From NCBI RefSeq assembly GCF_004135675.1, contig NZ_QHLX01000003.1:1-64000 (forward strand): a DNA stretch of 64,000 nt, read 5' to 3'. The position numbers were made by a program, and so were the translations under genes. Shown here one piece after another: positions 22,247 through 31,767 of the stretch. Every line of letters begins with the position of its first letter. Within the stretch, counting starts at the first letter, position 1. Origin of the DNA: Marinitoga lauensis (GTDB taxonomy: Bacteria; Thermotogota; Thermotogae; Petrotogales; Petrotogaceae). The notes below the pieces were generated by a model. It saw only the letters and a program-made list of their open reading frames with translations. It was not told the origin of the DNA and searched no databases.

Positions 22247-22778
22247 CGTTATGGACGGCACCAAATATATTAACGTTTATAAGAATATTGGCAACAATAC
22301 CTATGTTTATTATAACATATGATGAAAAAAATTATTTAATTGCTTTTTTTGTATATATTCTTGTTTCTCTAACAGATCTACTTGATGGATATATAGCCAG
22401 AAAATATAATCTTGTTAGCGATTTTGGGAAATTTATGGATCAAATTGCAGATAAAATACTCATTAATGCTTTATTTATCGCTTTTTTGGAAATGCATAAA
22501 GTACCAGGGTGGTTTGTCGCTGTTATAATTGTTAGAGATATTTTTATTAGCGGGTTGAGAATGTTTTTGGCCAATAAGAATGTTGTAGTAGCTGCAGATA
22601 AGTGGGGGAAATTAAAAACCTTTTCACAAACAATTTTAATTGCCTCACTTTATTTGACTCCATTATTTTTGTTTTTGAATATAGTTAATATTGTGCTTAT
22701 TATTTTAACAACATTCTTTTCATTATTTTCTGGTTATAACTATTTAGTAAAGAATTTAGTCTATCTTAAGGGGAGTAA
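22243..22778 (+). CDS. pgsA: CDP-diacylglycerol-glycerol-3-phosphate 3-phosphatidyltransferase
   Basis: About 178 residues with several TM helices. It makes phosphatidylglycerol-phosphate at the membrane. The CDP-alcohol phosphotransferase motif D-G-x2-A-R-x8-G-x3-D-x3-D is complete: DLLDGYIARKYNLVSDFGKF followed by MDQIADK. The start overlaps the rimO stop by 4 bp. As printed, it reads straight into the next gene; adding one G to GGGG at 22770-22773 ends it as LKGE with TAA at 22776-22778, 1 nt before the next ATG. The fusion is thus probably artefactual. Confidence 0.88.
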
Positions 22779-22779
22779 T

Positions 22780-23373
22780 ATGAATAACAAAAATAAACAT
22801 TTACGGACATTCATAGCACTCGATGTAAATCAAAGTGTTAGAGATATTTTAAGAGATATAATTTTAAAACTTGAAAGAATGGGTTTTAAAGGTAATTGGA
22901 CAAAACCCGAGAATGTTCATTTGACATTATATTTTATGGGGGATACTTATATTACTAAAATTACAGAAGTAGCCAAAAGAATGGAAGAAAGAATAACAGG
23001 ATTTCCAACATTTGCATTTACTTTAAATAAAGTTGGATATTTTAAAACAAGAGATTTTCCAAGGGTTATCTGGTTGGGTATTGAGGGTGGAAATACATTA
23101 AAACAATTACATAATGAAGTTATAAAATCCTTAAAATTATCAAATGTTCAGATTTCAGATAATGAAAAGGATTTTCAGCCTCATTTAACTGTTGGGAGAA
23201 TAAAAAAAGCTCCGGATTTCTGGGAAAAACTTATAAAGGTTTTAGATGTTGAAAAGGTTATTGTTCCTGTAAATGCGGTTCATATATATTCATCCACTTT
23301 AACAAAAACCGGACCAATATATAAGAAGATGTATACTATTGATTTTGAGGGAGGAATGATTATTAATGGCTAA
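22780..23373 (+). CDS. thpR: RNA 2',3'-cyclic phosphodiesterase (LigT/ThpR, 2H superfamily)
   Basis: About 197 residues. The two catalytic HxTx motifs are HLTLYF (with the typical preceding ENVH) and HLTVGR. The N-terminal LRTFIALDV is also characteristic. The family opens 2',3'-cyclic phosphates on RNA ends. The reverse ligase activity found in E. coli is of unclear relevance. GGGGAG serves as RBS 5 nt before the ATG. Its end overlaps recA by 8 bp. Position between pgsA and recA gives no functional hint. Confidence 0.88.
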   Translation: MNNKNKHLRTFIALDVNQSVRDILRDIILKLERMGFKGNWTKPENVHLTLYFMGDTYITKITEVAKRMEERITGFPTFAFTLNKVGYFKTRDFPRVIWLGIEGGNTLKQLHNEVIKSLKLSNVQISDNEKDFQPHLTVGRIKKAPDFWEKLIKVLDVEKVIVPVNAVHIYSSTLTKTGPIYKKMYTIDFEGGMIING

Positions 23374-24481
23374 AAAACCAGCTAAAAAAGACGCCATAAA
23401 TAAAGAGGATATGTTAGATAAATTAGTAAAAGAATTAGAGAAGAATTATGGCGAAGGTTCAATAATGATTTTAGGTAAAGGCTTGGAAGAAGAAAGAAAA
23501 TTGGATATAGTTCCAAGTGGCGTATTATCTGTTGATGTTGCTCTTGGTGTTGGTGGATATCCAAGAGGTAGGATTATAGAAATATATGGTAATGAATCAA
23601 GTGGTAAAACTACACTTGCATTGCATTCTATTGCAGAAGTTCAAAAGAGAGGTGGAATTGCTGCATTTATCGATGCAGAACATGCACTTGACCTTGAATA
23701 TGCTAAGAAATTAGGAGTAAATCCTGATACTTTAATACTATCACAACCAGATTTTGGAGAACAGGCTTTAGAAATTGTTGATAGTATTGTAAGATCTAAT
23801 ATTGTTGATCTGGTGGTTATTGACTCTGTAGCTGCATTAGTGCCAAGAGCTGAAATAGAAGGTAGCATGGGAGATTCACATATGGGTCTACAGGCAAGAT
23901 TAATGTCACAGGCATTAAGAAAATTGGCAGGAAGCATTAATAAATCAAAAACCATTGTGATTTTTATTAATCAAACTCGTATGAAAATAGGTGTTGTGTA
24001 TGGGAATCCTGAAACTACAGCAGGCGGTGTTGCATTAAAATTTTATTCTACAATAAGAATGGAAGTTAGAAAAGGAACAGCTTTAAGAGAAGGTAAAGAA
24101 GCTTATGGTAACGAAGTAAATATTAAAGTTGTTAAAAACAAGGTAGCTCCACCATTTAAAGAAGTAAAAGTGGATATGATTTATGGCGAAGGATTGGCAA
24201 AAGAAAATGATATTTTTAATCTGGCAGTTGCAAATGATATTGTTAAAAGAAGCGGAGCATGGTTCTCCTATACTGATTTAGATGGAAATGAAATCAGTCT
24301 TGGTCAGGGCAAAATAAAGGCTTTAGATTATTTAAAGAAAAATCCGCATTTTTTTGATGAAATAGAATACAGGATTAGAGAAAAATTAGGGCTTGTTATT
24401 CCAGAAGATTTGAAAGAAAAAATTGAGAATGCATCTAAAGAAGTGTCTGAGGTAAAAGATGAAGAAAAAAAGGATAATTGA
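23366..24481 (+). CDS. recA: Recombinase RecA
   Basis: 371 residues, no frameshift. RecA forms filaments on single-stranded DNA for homologous recombination and repair. Walker [11 protein letters not shown], Walker [13 protein letters not shown], the MAW-like loop and L1/L2 loop regions ([32 protein letters not shown]) are present. The C-terminal tail is acidic and Lys-rich. The canonical FGNPETT reads YGNPETT. It overlaps thpR at its start and recX by 23 bp at its end. I see no LexA box, consistent with operon transcription from upstream of rimO. Confidence 0.97.
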   Translation: MAKKPAKKDAINKEDMLDKLVKELEKNYGEGSIMILGKGLEEERKLDIVPSGVLSVDVALGVGGYPRGRIIEIYGNESSGKTTLALHSIAEVQKRGGIAAFIDAEHALDLEYAKKLGVNPDTLILSQPDFGEQALEIVDSIVRSNIVDLVVIDSVAALVPRAEIEGSMGDSHMGLQARLMSQALRKLAGSINKSKTIVIFINQTRMKIGVVYGNPETTAGGVALKFYSTIRMEVRKGTALREGKEAYGNEVNIKVVKNKVAPPFKEVKVDMIYGEGLAKENDIFNLAVANDIVKRSGAWFSYTDLDGNEISLGQGKIKALDYLKKNPHFFDEIEYRIREKLGLVIPEDLKEKIENASKEVSEVKDEEKKDN

Positions 24482-24932
24482 CCCTTTTGATGAGGAAGCG
24501 GCTCAAAGAGCGGCAGTTAATTTGTTAAAATATAGAGCCAGATCAGAGTTTGAGATGAAAAATAGACTTCTTGAAAAAGGTTTTAATATAACCGTAGTAG
24601 ATCGGGTTATTGAAAAATTAAAAGAATTTAAGATGATTGATGATGAACTGTTTGCTTATTTATATGCATATGATAAATTAACCTTAAATAAAAAAGGGCC
24701 ATTTGTTATAAAAATGGAATTATCAAACAAGTTTCATATAGAAGAAGATACTATTTATAATGCTATAAATAAGGTATTGGAAGATATTAATTTGAAAGAA
24801 ATTATTCGTGATATAGTTTTATCCCAGATGAGACTAAAAAAAGATAAAAGAAAAATAAAAGAGTATGTTTATAAAAGAGGATTTGAATCATATTTAATTG
24901 AAGAAGTATTAGACGAAGTTGGAGGTGAATAA
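24459..24932 (+). CDS. recX: Regulatory protein RecX
   Basis: 157 residues. RecX binds the RecA filament and moderates its activity. The three-helix repeats show typical phrases: [43 protein letters not shown] and the C-terminal [16 protein letters not shown]. The 5' end overlaps recA, a common arrangement that couples expression. Two bases separate it from rny. Confidence 0.9.
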   Translation: MKKKRIIDPFDEEAAQRAAVNLLKYRARSEFEMKNRLLEKGFNITVVDRVIEKLKEFKMIDDELFAYLYAYDKLTLNKKGPFVIKMELSNKFHIEEDTIYNAINKVLEDINLKEIIRDIVLSQMRLKKDKRKIKEYVYKRGFESYLIEEVLDEVGGE

Positions 24933-24934
24933 AG

Positions 24935-26504
24935 ATGGATGTTTTATATATAATTATTATTGTACTTTTAGCAATAATATCTGGTGTTTTATATAAAATA
25001 GGGGTAAATAAGGGATTAGAAAAAGGAAATAAAGAATTTATTGAGAAATTGAGATCTGAAAAAGAGCAGCTAAAAATGGAAATAGAAATAGCAAAAAGAG
25101 AAAAAAATGAGATATTAAGAAATGCCGAAAAGGAAGCTGACAATATTGTAAAATCAGCACTTATTGAAAGCAAAGAAGAAATTCAGAAGATGAAAGAAGA
25201 ATTCAATAGGGAATTAAAACTTGAAAAAGAAGAATTAAAATCAATGGAAGAAAGATTGATTAGAAGAGAAGAAATGATTGATAGAAAGGAACAAAATCTT
25301 GAAGAATTAAAAATAAGTTGGACAAAGAAAAGAAGAAACACAAAAACTAAAAGATGAATTGGAAAATAAATTATATGAGATAGCTAATTTAACAATGGAA
25401 GAGGCAAGAGAAAAGGTTTTAAAAGAAGCAAAGGAAAAATACGAATTAGAATTAGCTCAAAAATATAAATCTTTGAAGGAAGAATATGAAGAAGATGCAA
25501 AAAAGCATGCACAGTGGGTAGTAAGCATAGCTGTACAAAGATATGCTTCAGATGTTACTTCTGAAATTACAACATCAACGGTAGCACTTCCTACTGATGA
25601 TATGAAAGGTAGGATTATCGGAAGAGAAGGAAGAAATATCAGAGCTTTTGAAAAAATGACAGGTTGTGATTTGATTATCGATGATACACCTGAAGTTGTA
25701 GTTATTTCTGGTTTTAATCCATTAAGAAGAGAAATAGCTAAAAGGACACTTGAAGCATTGGTAGCAGATGGTAGAATTCATCCAGCCAGAATAGAAGAAG
25801 TTTATGAAAAAACAAAGAAAGAATTGGAAGATATAATTAAAGAAGCAGGTAAAGAAGCAGTAATGAGAGTTGGAATTAAACCATTACATCCAGAATTAGT
25901 AAAATTATTAGGAAGATTAAAATTCAGAACAAGTTATGGTCAGGATGTATTGGAACATTCAATTGAAGTGGCGAATTTTGCAGGCTTAATGGCTGCTGAA
26001 TTGGGATTAAATGTTGAATTAGCTAAAAGAGCTGCATTGCTTCACGATATTGGGAAGGCAATTGACCATGAAGTTGAAGGATCGCATGCTATAGTTGGTG
26101 GTCAAATTGCAAAAAGATATAATGAAAAATTAGAAGTAGTAAATGCAATTCAATATCATCATAATGAAGTGGATCCAATGACACCAGAGGCTGTGATTGT
26201 AGGAGCAGCTGATGCGGTTTCCGCAGCAAGACCTGGTGCCAGAAGAGAAACGCTTGAAAATTATATTAGAAGAATAGAACAATTAGAAGAAATAGCAAAA
26301 GGATTCAGGCATGTTGATAAGGCATATGCAATTCAGGCTGGAAGAGAATTAAGGGTTATAGTACAACCGGATAAAATAGATGATGCTTTAGCGGATAAAT
26401 TAGCAAGGGATATTTCAGCTCAAATAGAGGAGACAATGGAATATCCAGGAGTTATTAAAGTTACAGTTATAAGAGAAAAAAGAAGTGTGGCATACGCTTC
26501 ATAA
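24935..26504 (+). CDS. rny: Ribonuclease Y
   Basis: About 523 residues after repair. RNase Y is a membrane-anchored endoribonuclease starting mRNA decay. N-terminal TM helix (residues 2-20), long charged coiled coil (to about 190), KH domain (GRIIGREGRNIRAFEKMTG) and HD domain (LLHDIGKAIDHEVEGSHA, metal His-Asp) are in the family order. Two A-run deletions near 25315 and 25335 break the coiled coil; adding both As gives continuous heptads. Last gene of the rimO-rny operon. Confidence 0.94.
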
Positions 26505-26511
26505 AAATTGG

Positions 26512-26540
26512 CAGCGGCAGTTATGCCGCTGTTTGTATAA
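26512..26540 (+). terminator. Terminator of the rimO-rny operon
   Basis: CAGCGGCA / TGCCGCTG hairpin with a GTTA loop, then TTTGT. It follows the rny stop by a few bases. The T-tract is short, so termination may be partial. Confidence 0.7.
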
Positions 26541-26553
26541 TTAGAGGTGATTT

Positions 26554-27981
26554 ATGAGAAAAATAAATCTTTTTTTAATGCTTTTATTACTGGCATTGTT
26601 TTTATCTTCGTGTATAAACTTTAATAAGCAAAGTCCATTGGTTACTCAGGAATATTTAGAAGGTATGCCATTAATTCTTGAATTTTCAAGACCAGTGGTT
26701 GGTGTAGATATTTATAATGGGGAAAAAAAGATCTATTCATATAATGGGGATATAATTTATAAATTAAAAACAAATTTAATTTTACATGGCGATATAACAG
26801 TAAAAACTACAGAATTTTATAAGAATAGACAATATATAAATACTGTAAAAAAGGTAGAACCAAAATTGCAATTTTTATTATATGGTGGTGCTGATAATAG
26901 CCTGGATGTGAAATACCAGGATCCACTAACAAATGAAACAGACTATTTTTTTGACCTGGATATTGACGAAATTGAAAGGTCCATACAAAAATCAATGATG
27001 AATATATCAGTTGTTATTTTGGGAGATAGAAGTGCAAAGAGCGATGAAATAATATTTATTTCAAAATTTAATGGGGATTATATAGAACAGAGATTTTCAC
27101 CGGAAGATTTTGGATTTTCCAGTGAATTGAGTTCAGCATCGACGAAAACATTATTTGAATTTATAGATAAATTTGCTGTAAGAAATAGTAATACTGTAAA
27201 GGCATTGGATTTATGGGATCATGGCAATGGTTGGGCATGGGAGTCAAAAGGGCTATCAATCCAACCTAAGGCGATTATTCAGGATGATACTACAAATAAA
27301 GTTTTAAAAATAAAAGATATAAAGGATGTTATTAATGAATATGAGAAAAAATATAATACAAAGATTAATATTCTTGCTTTTGACGCATGTAATATGACCA
27401 GTTTAGAAATAATATATGAATTTAGAAATTTGGTTGATTATTTTGTTGGGTCAGTATATTCAATTGCAGGATTTGGATTTTATTATGATTTTTTTCATGG
27501 TTTAGATGAAAAAAATTTAGAGGAATCTCTGGTATATAAAATAGTGGATAAATATAAATATTATTATACACAGGAATATAATATGCTTAATAGATTAAGT
27601 TTAGTTGGATTTAATCTAAAAAGTTTTTCCGGATGGAATAATATTAATAATATAGCAGGGGTAAAATATGGATATACTTTGTATAGGAATGATGGTAATA
27701 ATTATGTTTCTGAACCAACAGATATGATTGATGTTAATAATTTGATATTAAATACAGGAGAATTCTTAAGCAGTTATATTAATCCTGCTATTGTAAATGC
27801 TGTAGTCAGAATTGATGGTGTTGATTATCCTGGTTATAGTGGAATAGGGATAATGTTTGAAGATATATTTGATACTAATCCAAATGGGTATTATGATGAT
27901 TATAAAGCTCTTGATTTTTATAAGGAATATCAAAATTGGATAGAAGGTACCTGGAAGAATATTATAAAAAATAATAATTAA
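26554..27981 (+). CDS. Clostripain-like (C11 family) cysteine protease, lipoprotein
   Basis: 475 residues. Signal peptide with lipobox LSSC (Cys about residue 20) predicts a membrane-anchored exported protein. The C11 catalytic pair is recognisable: His in ALDLWDHGNGWAWE and Cys in LAFDACNMTSLEI. An N-terminal beta-rich segment (residues 30-105) precedes the protease domain (LYGGADNSLD onward). Clostripain-type enzymes cut after Arg or Lys and often self-activate by calcium-dependent cleavage; specificity here is unknown. It stands alone between terminators, with RBS GAGGTGA. Confidence 0.85.
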   Translation: MRKINLFLMLLLLALFLSSCINFNKQSPLVTQEYLEGMPLILEFSRPVVGVDIYNGEKKIYSYNGDIIYKLKTNLILHGDITVKTTEFYKNRQYINTVKKVEPKLQFLLYGGADNSLDVKYQDPLTNETDYFFDLDIDEIERSIQKSMMNISVVILGDRSAKSDEIIFISKFNGDYIEQRFSPEDFGFSSELSSASTKTLFEFIDKFAVRNSNTVKALDLWDHGNGWAWESKGLSIQPKAIIQDDTTNKVLKIKDIKDVINEYEKKYNTKINILAFDACNMTSLEIIYEFRNLVDYFVGSVYSIAGFGFYYDFFHGLDEKNLEESLVYKIVDKYKYYYTQEYNMLNRLSLVGFNLKSFSGWNNINNIAGVKYGYTLYRNDGNNYVSEPTDMIDVNNLILNTGEFLSSYINPAIVNAVVRIDGVDYPGYSGIGIMFEDIFDTNPNGYYDDYKALDFYKEYQNWIEGTWKNIIKNNN

Positions 27982-27983
27982 AA

Positions 27984-28016
27984 AACTTTTTATTTTATAT
28001 AAAAGTTGTTTTTTTT
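27984..28016 (+). terminator. Possible weak terminator after the C11 protease
   Basis: A/T-only 7-bp stem (AACTTTT / AAAAGTT) with a 10-nt loop followed by GTTTTTTTT. Weak stem but good T-tract. A TATAAT at about 28031 then probably serves mreB. Confidence 0.45.
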
Positions 28017-28065
28017 AGAGAAATCTTGTATAATATTAGAAGAATAGAGTGCGGGAGGAAAGAAT

Positions 28066-29067
28066 ATGGCAAAACATGATTTAGGTATAGATTTAGGAAC
28101 AGCAACATTTATTGTGTATAAAAAAGGAGAAGGTATAATAATAAATGAACCATCTGTGGTAGCGGTTGATAAATTGACAAATACAATAACAGCTTTTGGT
28201 AATGAAGCAAAAGCAATGATAGGGAAAACACCATATGGTGTTGAAATAATTCATCCAATGCAGGACGGAGTTATTGCTTATCCTTCTTTAATTGAACAAT
28301 TGTTAAGATATTTTATAAAACAGGCGAAAACAGGATTTTTGCCATCAAAACCGAATCTTGTAATAGGAATTCCTGCAAGAACTACTGACGTAGAAAGAAG
28401 AGCAGTTAAGGATGCTGCAGAAAAAGTAGGGGCAAATAAAGCATTTTTAGTTTTAGAACCAATTATAGCCGCAATAGGTATAGGACTTGATATAACAAAA
28501 CCTAATGGACATTTAATAGTAGATTTAGGTGGTGGAACTACAGATATTGCTGTTATTAGTTTAAGTGGAAGTGTTATTTCTGAATCAATAAAATTAGCTG
28601 GAGAAGCTATGGATACAGAAATCATTAAATATATTAAAAGAAAATATAAGTTCTTAATTGGTGAAGCTACGGCAGAATTTTTAAAGAAAGAAATAGGAAA
28701 GGCGCATAAAGATGTTGAAACTTTAGAAATAGAAGTAAGAGGTCAGGATATAGCAAGTGGAATGCCATCATCAAGAGTAATAAATTCTGATGATATTTTT
28801 GAAGCTATAGAAGGAGTTTTAGATGAAATAATTCAAAAAACAAAGACCGTATTGGAAAATACACCGCCAGAATTATCAGCAGATATATTGAAAAATGGTA
28901 TTTATCTTGCAGGTGGAACAGCAAATTTGCGTGGATTAGCACAACTATTTGAAGAAAAAACAGGAGTTAAAACAGAAGTTGCAGAAAGTCCACAATTATG
29001 TGTTGCGCAGGGTGCAGGGATATTATTAGACAATCCAGAATTATTATCTAAAGTAGCGGTAATATAA
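28066..29067 (+). CDS. mreB: Rod-shape actin homologue MreB
   Basis: 333 residues. MreB polymerises under the inner membrane and guides lateral wall synthesis. Actin-fold nucleotide motifs are visible: phosphate 1 DLGIDLGTATF, phosphate 2 LIVDLGGGTTDIAVI and adenosine motif IYLAGGTANLRGL, plus EPIIAAIGIG. Strong RBS GGGAGG. It stands alone rather than with mreC/mreD, as found in several Thermotogota. It could be one of two MreB/Mbl-type paralogues in the genome; the window cannot tell. Confidence 0.94.
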   Translation: MAKHDLGIDLGTATFIVYKKGEGIIINEPSVVAVDKLTNTITAFGNEAKAMIGKTPYGVEIIHPMQDGVIAYPSLIEQLLRYFIKQAKTGFLPSKPNLVIGIPARTTDVERRAVKDAAEKVGANKAFLVLEPIIAAIGIGLDITKPNGHLIVDLGGGTTDIAVISLSGSVISESIKLAGEAMDTEIIKYIKRKYKFLIGEATAEFLKKEIGKAHKDVETLEIEVRGQDIASGMPSSRVINSDDIFEAIEGVLDEIIQKTKTVLENTPPELSADILKNGIYLAGGTANLRGLAQLFEEKTGVKTEVAESPQLCVAQGAGILLDNPELLSKVAVI

Positions 29068-29072
29068 AAAAT

Positions 29073-29103
29073 AAAGAAGGCACTAATTGCCTTCTTTGTT
29101 TTT
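29073..29103. terminator. Bidirectional terminator between mreB and mscS
   Basis: AAAGAAGGCA / TGCCTTCTTT stem with a 5-nt loop; T-rich on both strands. The mscS stop codon (29083) lies inside it. Confidence 0.8.
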
Positions 29104-29886
29104 TATGTATATATCAACCTGATTAAATGGAATTTCAATATTTTTTTCATTTAACAGCTCAAAAATCTCTGCAGCTATTTTTCTCGTGCCATCGAAAAAA
29201 TCCTCTTTTTTTAACCAGAATTTTATAGAAAAATCTATTGAAGAAGAGCCAAATCCTGAAAACCAAACAACAGGATTATGATTTTCATCTTTATATATAA
29301 GGCTGGAATTATTAAGATAGTCATTAATTATTTCCAAAAAACTATTTAAATTTGTGCTATATGAAACACCAATATTTATTTCACTCCTCCTGATATTTGA
29401 AGGCCAGTAATTAGTAATAGAACTGCTCCACATAGTTTTATTTGGTATTCTCACAAGTTTTCCGTCAAAAGTGTTTATCACAGTATGATTTAAATCAATC
29501 TGTTTAACACTTCCTGAAATACCATTTACTTCAATTGCATCCCCTTCTTTTATCGTTTTTGAAAACATTAAAAGAATTCCACAAATAAAATTAGACAGAG
29601 GTTCTTGTACTGCAAAAGCAACAATTACACCAGAAACCCCTAAACCAGTTAAAAATGGCATGAAATCTTTAAATATTAAAGATAAAATAATAAAACCACC
29701 AAGTGTGTAGGAAGCAATATTTACCAGAACTCGTAAAGTATTTTTATAAGCCAAAGATTTTCCTGTTTTTTCAATAAATTTTATAACTGAGGAATAGGTA
29801 ATTTTTGAGAATATTTTGGTTAATATTAAAACCAATATACTAATTCCTATTCTTATTGAATAATCTATAATTAACTCTACATTCAT
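29083..29886 (-). CDS. mscS: MscS-family mechanosensitive channel
   Basis: 267 residues. Three N-terminal TM helices with the pore-lining TM3 (LTGLGVSGVIVAFAVQEPLSNF), then the beta domain (IKEGDAIEVNGISGSVKQIDLNHTVINTFDGKLVRIPNK) and the alpha/beta vestibule domain. It opens on membrane tension to release solutes during hypo-osmotic shock. It begins 21 bp after flgG, so it shares that transcript; there is no obvious functional link. Size is close to E. coli MscS (286). Confidence 0.92.
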   Translation of the reverse strand: MNVELIIDYSIRIGISILVLILTKIFSKITYSSVIKFIEKTGKSLAYKNTLRVLVNIASYTLGGFIILSLIFKDFMPFLTGLGVSGVIVAFAVQEPLSNFICGILLMFSKTIKEGDAIEVNGISGSVKQIDLNHTVINTFDGKLVRIPNKTMWSSSITNYWPSNIRRSEINIGVSYSTNLNSFLEIINDYLNNSSLIYKDENHNPVVWFSGFGSSSIDFSIKFWLKKEDFFDGTRKIAAEIFELLNEKNIEIPFNQVDIYIKNKEGN

Positions 29887-29907
29887 AATTTTAACTCCTA
29901 ATAGTTA

Positions 29908-30693
29908 TTATCTCTTCAATGTTCCAACTGTTCTTAAGAAATCATCTGCTGTTTGTACAGCTCTTGCATTTAAGTCATAAGTTCTTTGAGCAACTATCAT
30001 ATTAACCATTTCTTTTACAACATCAACATTGGATTTTTCTAAAGATCCTTGCTCAATTGAACCATATCCATCTTGATTTGGAATACCTTCAGTTGCAACA
30101 CCAGATGCAGGAGTAGCTAAAAAAAGATTTCCTCCTATGGCTTTTAATCCTGCTGGATTTACGAATTTTACAAGTGTAATGTTACCAACATTCTGAATTG
30201 TACCATCTGGTAATTTTGCACTGATAATTCCATCAGGAGAAACATTAACACTTTCTGCATTTGTTGGTAAAGTAATGTTTGGAACAAACAATAATCCCTG
30301 AGAATTCACAAGTCTTCCATTGGCATCTACTTTAAATGAGCCATCTCTTGTGTATGCAATTCTTCCATCTTGTAACTGAATCTGAAAAAATCCATCTCCC
30401 ATAATAGCCATATCAAATGTTCCACCAGTTTGCTCAATATTTCCCTGTGTAAAAATTCTATTTGTAGCACCTATTTTCACACCATGTCCAACATATTCTC
30501 CAGTAGGTAACACGGAATTTTGAGCTGTTGGAGTTCCTGCTTCTTTTATTGGAGTATATAATAAGTCTTGAAACTCAATCCTTTGAGCTTTGTAACCTGT
30601 AGTGTCTACGTTAGATAAATTATTTGATATTGTGTCGAGTCTTCTTTGTTGTGCAATCATCCCTGTAGATGCTGAATAAAGAGATACTAACAT
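29908..30693 (-). CDS. flgG: Flagellar distal rod protein FlgG
   Basis: 261 residues, typical length. N-terminal rod motif LYSASTGMIAQQRRLDTISNNLSNVDTTGYK, split here as LYSASTGMIAQQRRLD and NNLSNVDTTGYKAQR; a central FGDGFFQ-type motif (IMGDGFFQIQL); C-terminal SNVDVVKEMVNMIVAQRTYD. Both termini form the coiled coils that build the rod. AAGGAGG precedes the ATG. Second gene after flgF, before mscS. Other flagellar genes are not in the window. Confidence 0.95.
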   Translation of the reverse strand: MLVSLYSASTGMIAQQRRLDTISNNLSNVDTTGYKAQRIEFQDLLYTPIKEAGTPTAQNSVLPTGEYVGHGVKIGATNRIFTQGNIEQTGGTFDMAIMGDGFFQIQLQDGRIAYTRDGSFKVDANGRLVNSQGLLFVPNITLPTNAESVNVSPDGIISAKLPDGTIQNVGNITLVKFVNPAGLKAIGGNLFLATPASGVATEGIPNQDGYGSIEQGSLEKSNVDVVKEMVNMIVAQRTYDLNARAVQTADDFLRTVGTLKR

Positions 30694-30723
30694 ATTCTTT
30701 TCCTCCTTGAAATTATATTATTT

Positions 30724-31458
30724 TTATATTCTTTGAGCACTTTCTATAATTTTTCCGGTCATTGTATCCTGAGTTTGTACGGATTTTTCTAATATACTAA
30801 AAGCTCTATTGGCATTTATTAAATTTATCATTTCTTTTAATGTGTTAACGTTTGATTTTTCTATGCTACCCTGTATTACTTTATAGTTACTTGATATAGT
30901 TTCATTTCCAGTAAAAAGGTTAATACCGAATTTGGAAGGGTTTTTAAGGTTTACTATTGAAATTTTTTGTCCTGTAGATTGAGTACCATTATAGATAGTT
31001 CCTGATTCATCAACGGTAAAATTTTCCGGTACCTGAATATGTTTATTATTCGAATCCAGAACATAATCTCCGTCTGAGGTAATCAAAAAACCATCTTGAT
31101 TTCTTTTGAATTCACCGTTTCGAGAATAATAAATTTCCCCATTTTTTTCAATTTTAAAAAAACCATCACCAAAAATGGAAAAATCTGTTGGATTATTTGT
31201 TTTTACAATTTGTCCCTGTGAAATTATGGGTTTTGTTTCGTCGGCGACTAAAGCTGTTTCCATATAACCAACATGTTTTCCTTTTTTTATGTCTACTGAA
31301 TCATAGTTTCTAAATTCTTTCTTTAAATATGCTTTAAAGGTTATCTCATCTTTTTTATATCCTGTTGTATCAGCATTTGCAAGATTATTTGAAATTGTAT
31401 CTAATTGTGCCATATTTGCAAGCATTCCCATAGTGGAAATATAAAGCCCTCTATTCAT
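30724..31458 (-). CDS. flgF: Flagellar basal-body rod protein, FlgF-like
   Basis: 244 residues. N-terminal NRGLYISTMGMLANMAQLD and NNLANADTTGYK, central FGDGFFKIEKNGEIYYSRNG and C-terminal KSNVNTLKEMINLINANRAF show the flgF/flgG rod family. The order before flgG and lower similarity favour FlgF (proximal rod) or a second FlgG. The start is close to the palindromic repeat island at 31502, so the promoter must lie in the 40 bp between or inside the repeat. Confidence 0.85.
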   Translation of the reverse strand: MNRGLYISTMGMLANMAQLDTISNNLANADTTGYKKDEITFKAYLKKEFRNYDSVDIKKGKHVGYMETALVADETKPIISQGQIVKTNNPTDFSIFGDGFFKIEKNGEIYYSRNGEFKRNQDGFLITSDGDYVLDSNNKHIQVPENFTVDESGTIYNGTQSTGQKISIVNLKNPSKFGINLFTGNETISSNYKVIQGSIEKSNVNTLKEMINLINANRAFSILEKSVQTQDTMTGKIIESAQRI

Positions 31459-31501
31459 TTAATCGCCTCCTGCGATAATACTCATTAATATATTTCTTTA
31501 A

Positions 31502-31767
31502 AAAAATAAATATATCCTAAACATTTCGCTTCGCGAAAGGTTTAAGGTTATTTTTTTATTTTATAATAAAGATATTTATCCTAAACATTTCGCTTCGCGA
31601 AAGGTTTAAGGTTATTTTTTTATTTTATAATAAAAATATTTATCCTAAACATTTCGCTCCGCGAAAGGTTTAAGGTTATTTTTTTTATTTTATAATAAAA
31701 ATATTTATCCTAAAATCCTTCACGAAGTGAAGAGTTTTAGAAATAAAATATTATTAAATAAAAAACA
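31502..31767. repeat. Left 266-bp target duplication made of 64-bp hairpin repeats
   Basis: Direct repeat of 33694-33959 with a single mismatch that I can see (CGCTTCGCGAAA here, CGCTTCACGAAA there). It holds units beginning CCTAAA at 31516, 31580, 31644 and 31709, a 64-64-65 bp period. Each of the first three has an imperfect stem around TTTCGCTTCGCGAAA or TTTCGCTCCGCGAAA, then GGTTTAAGGTTATTTTTTT; the fourth has CTTCACGAAGTGAAG. It abuts the left end of the insertion sequence exactly. Confidence 0.88.

Noticed and set aside
22243-23373. PgsA-ThpR bifunctional fusion
   Set aside because: The junction reads LKGS-N-M over GGGG; one more G gives a stop and a well-spaced RBS before the thpR ATG.
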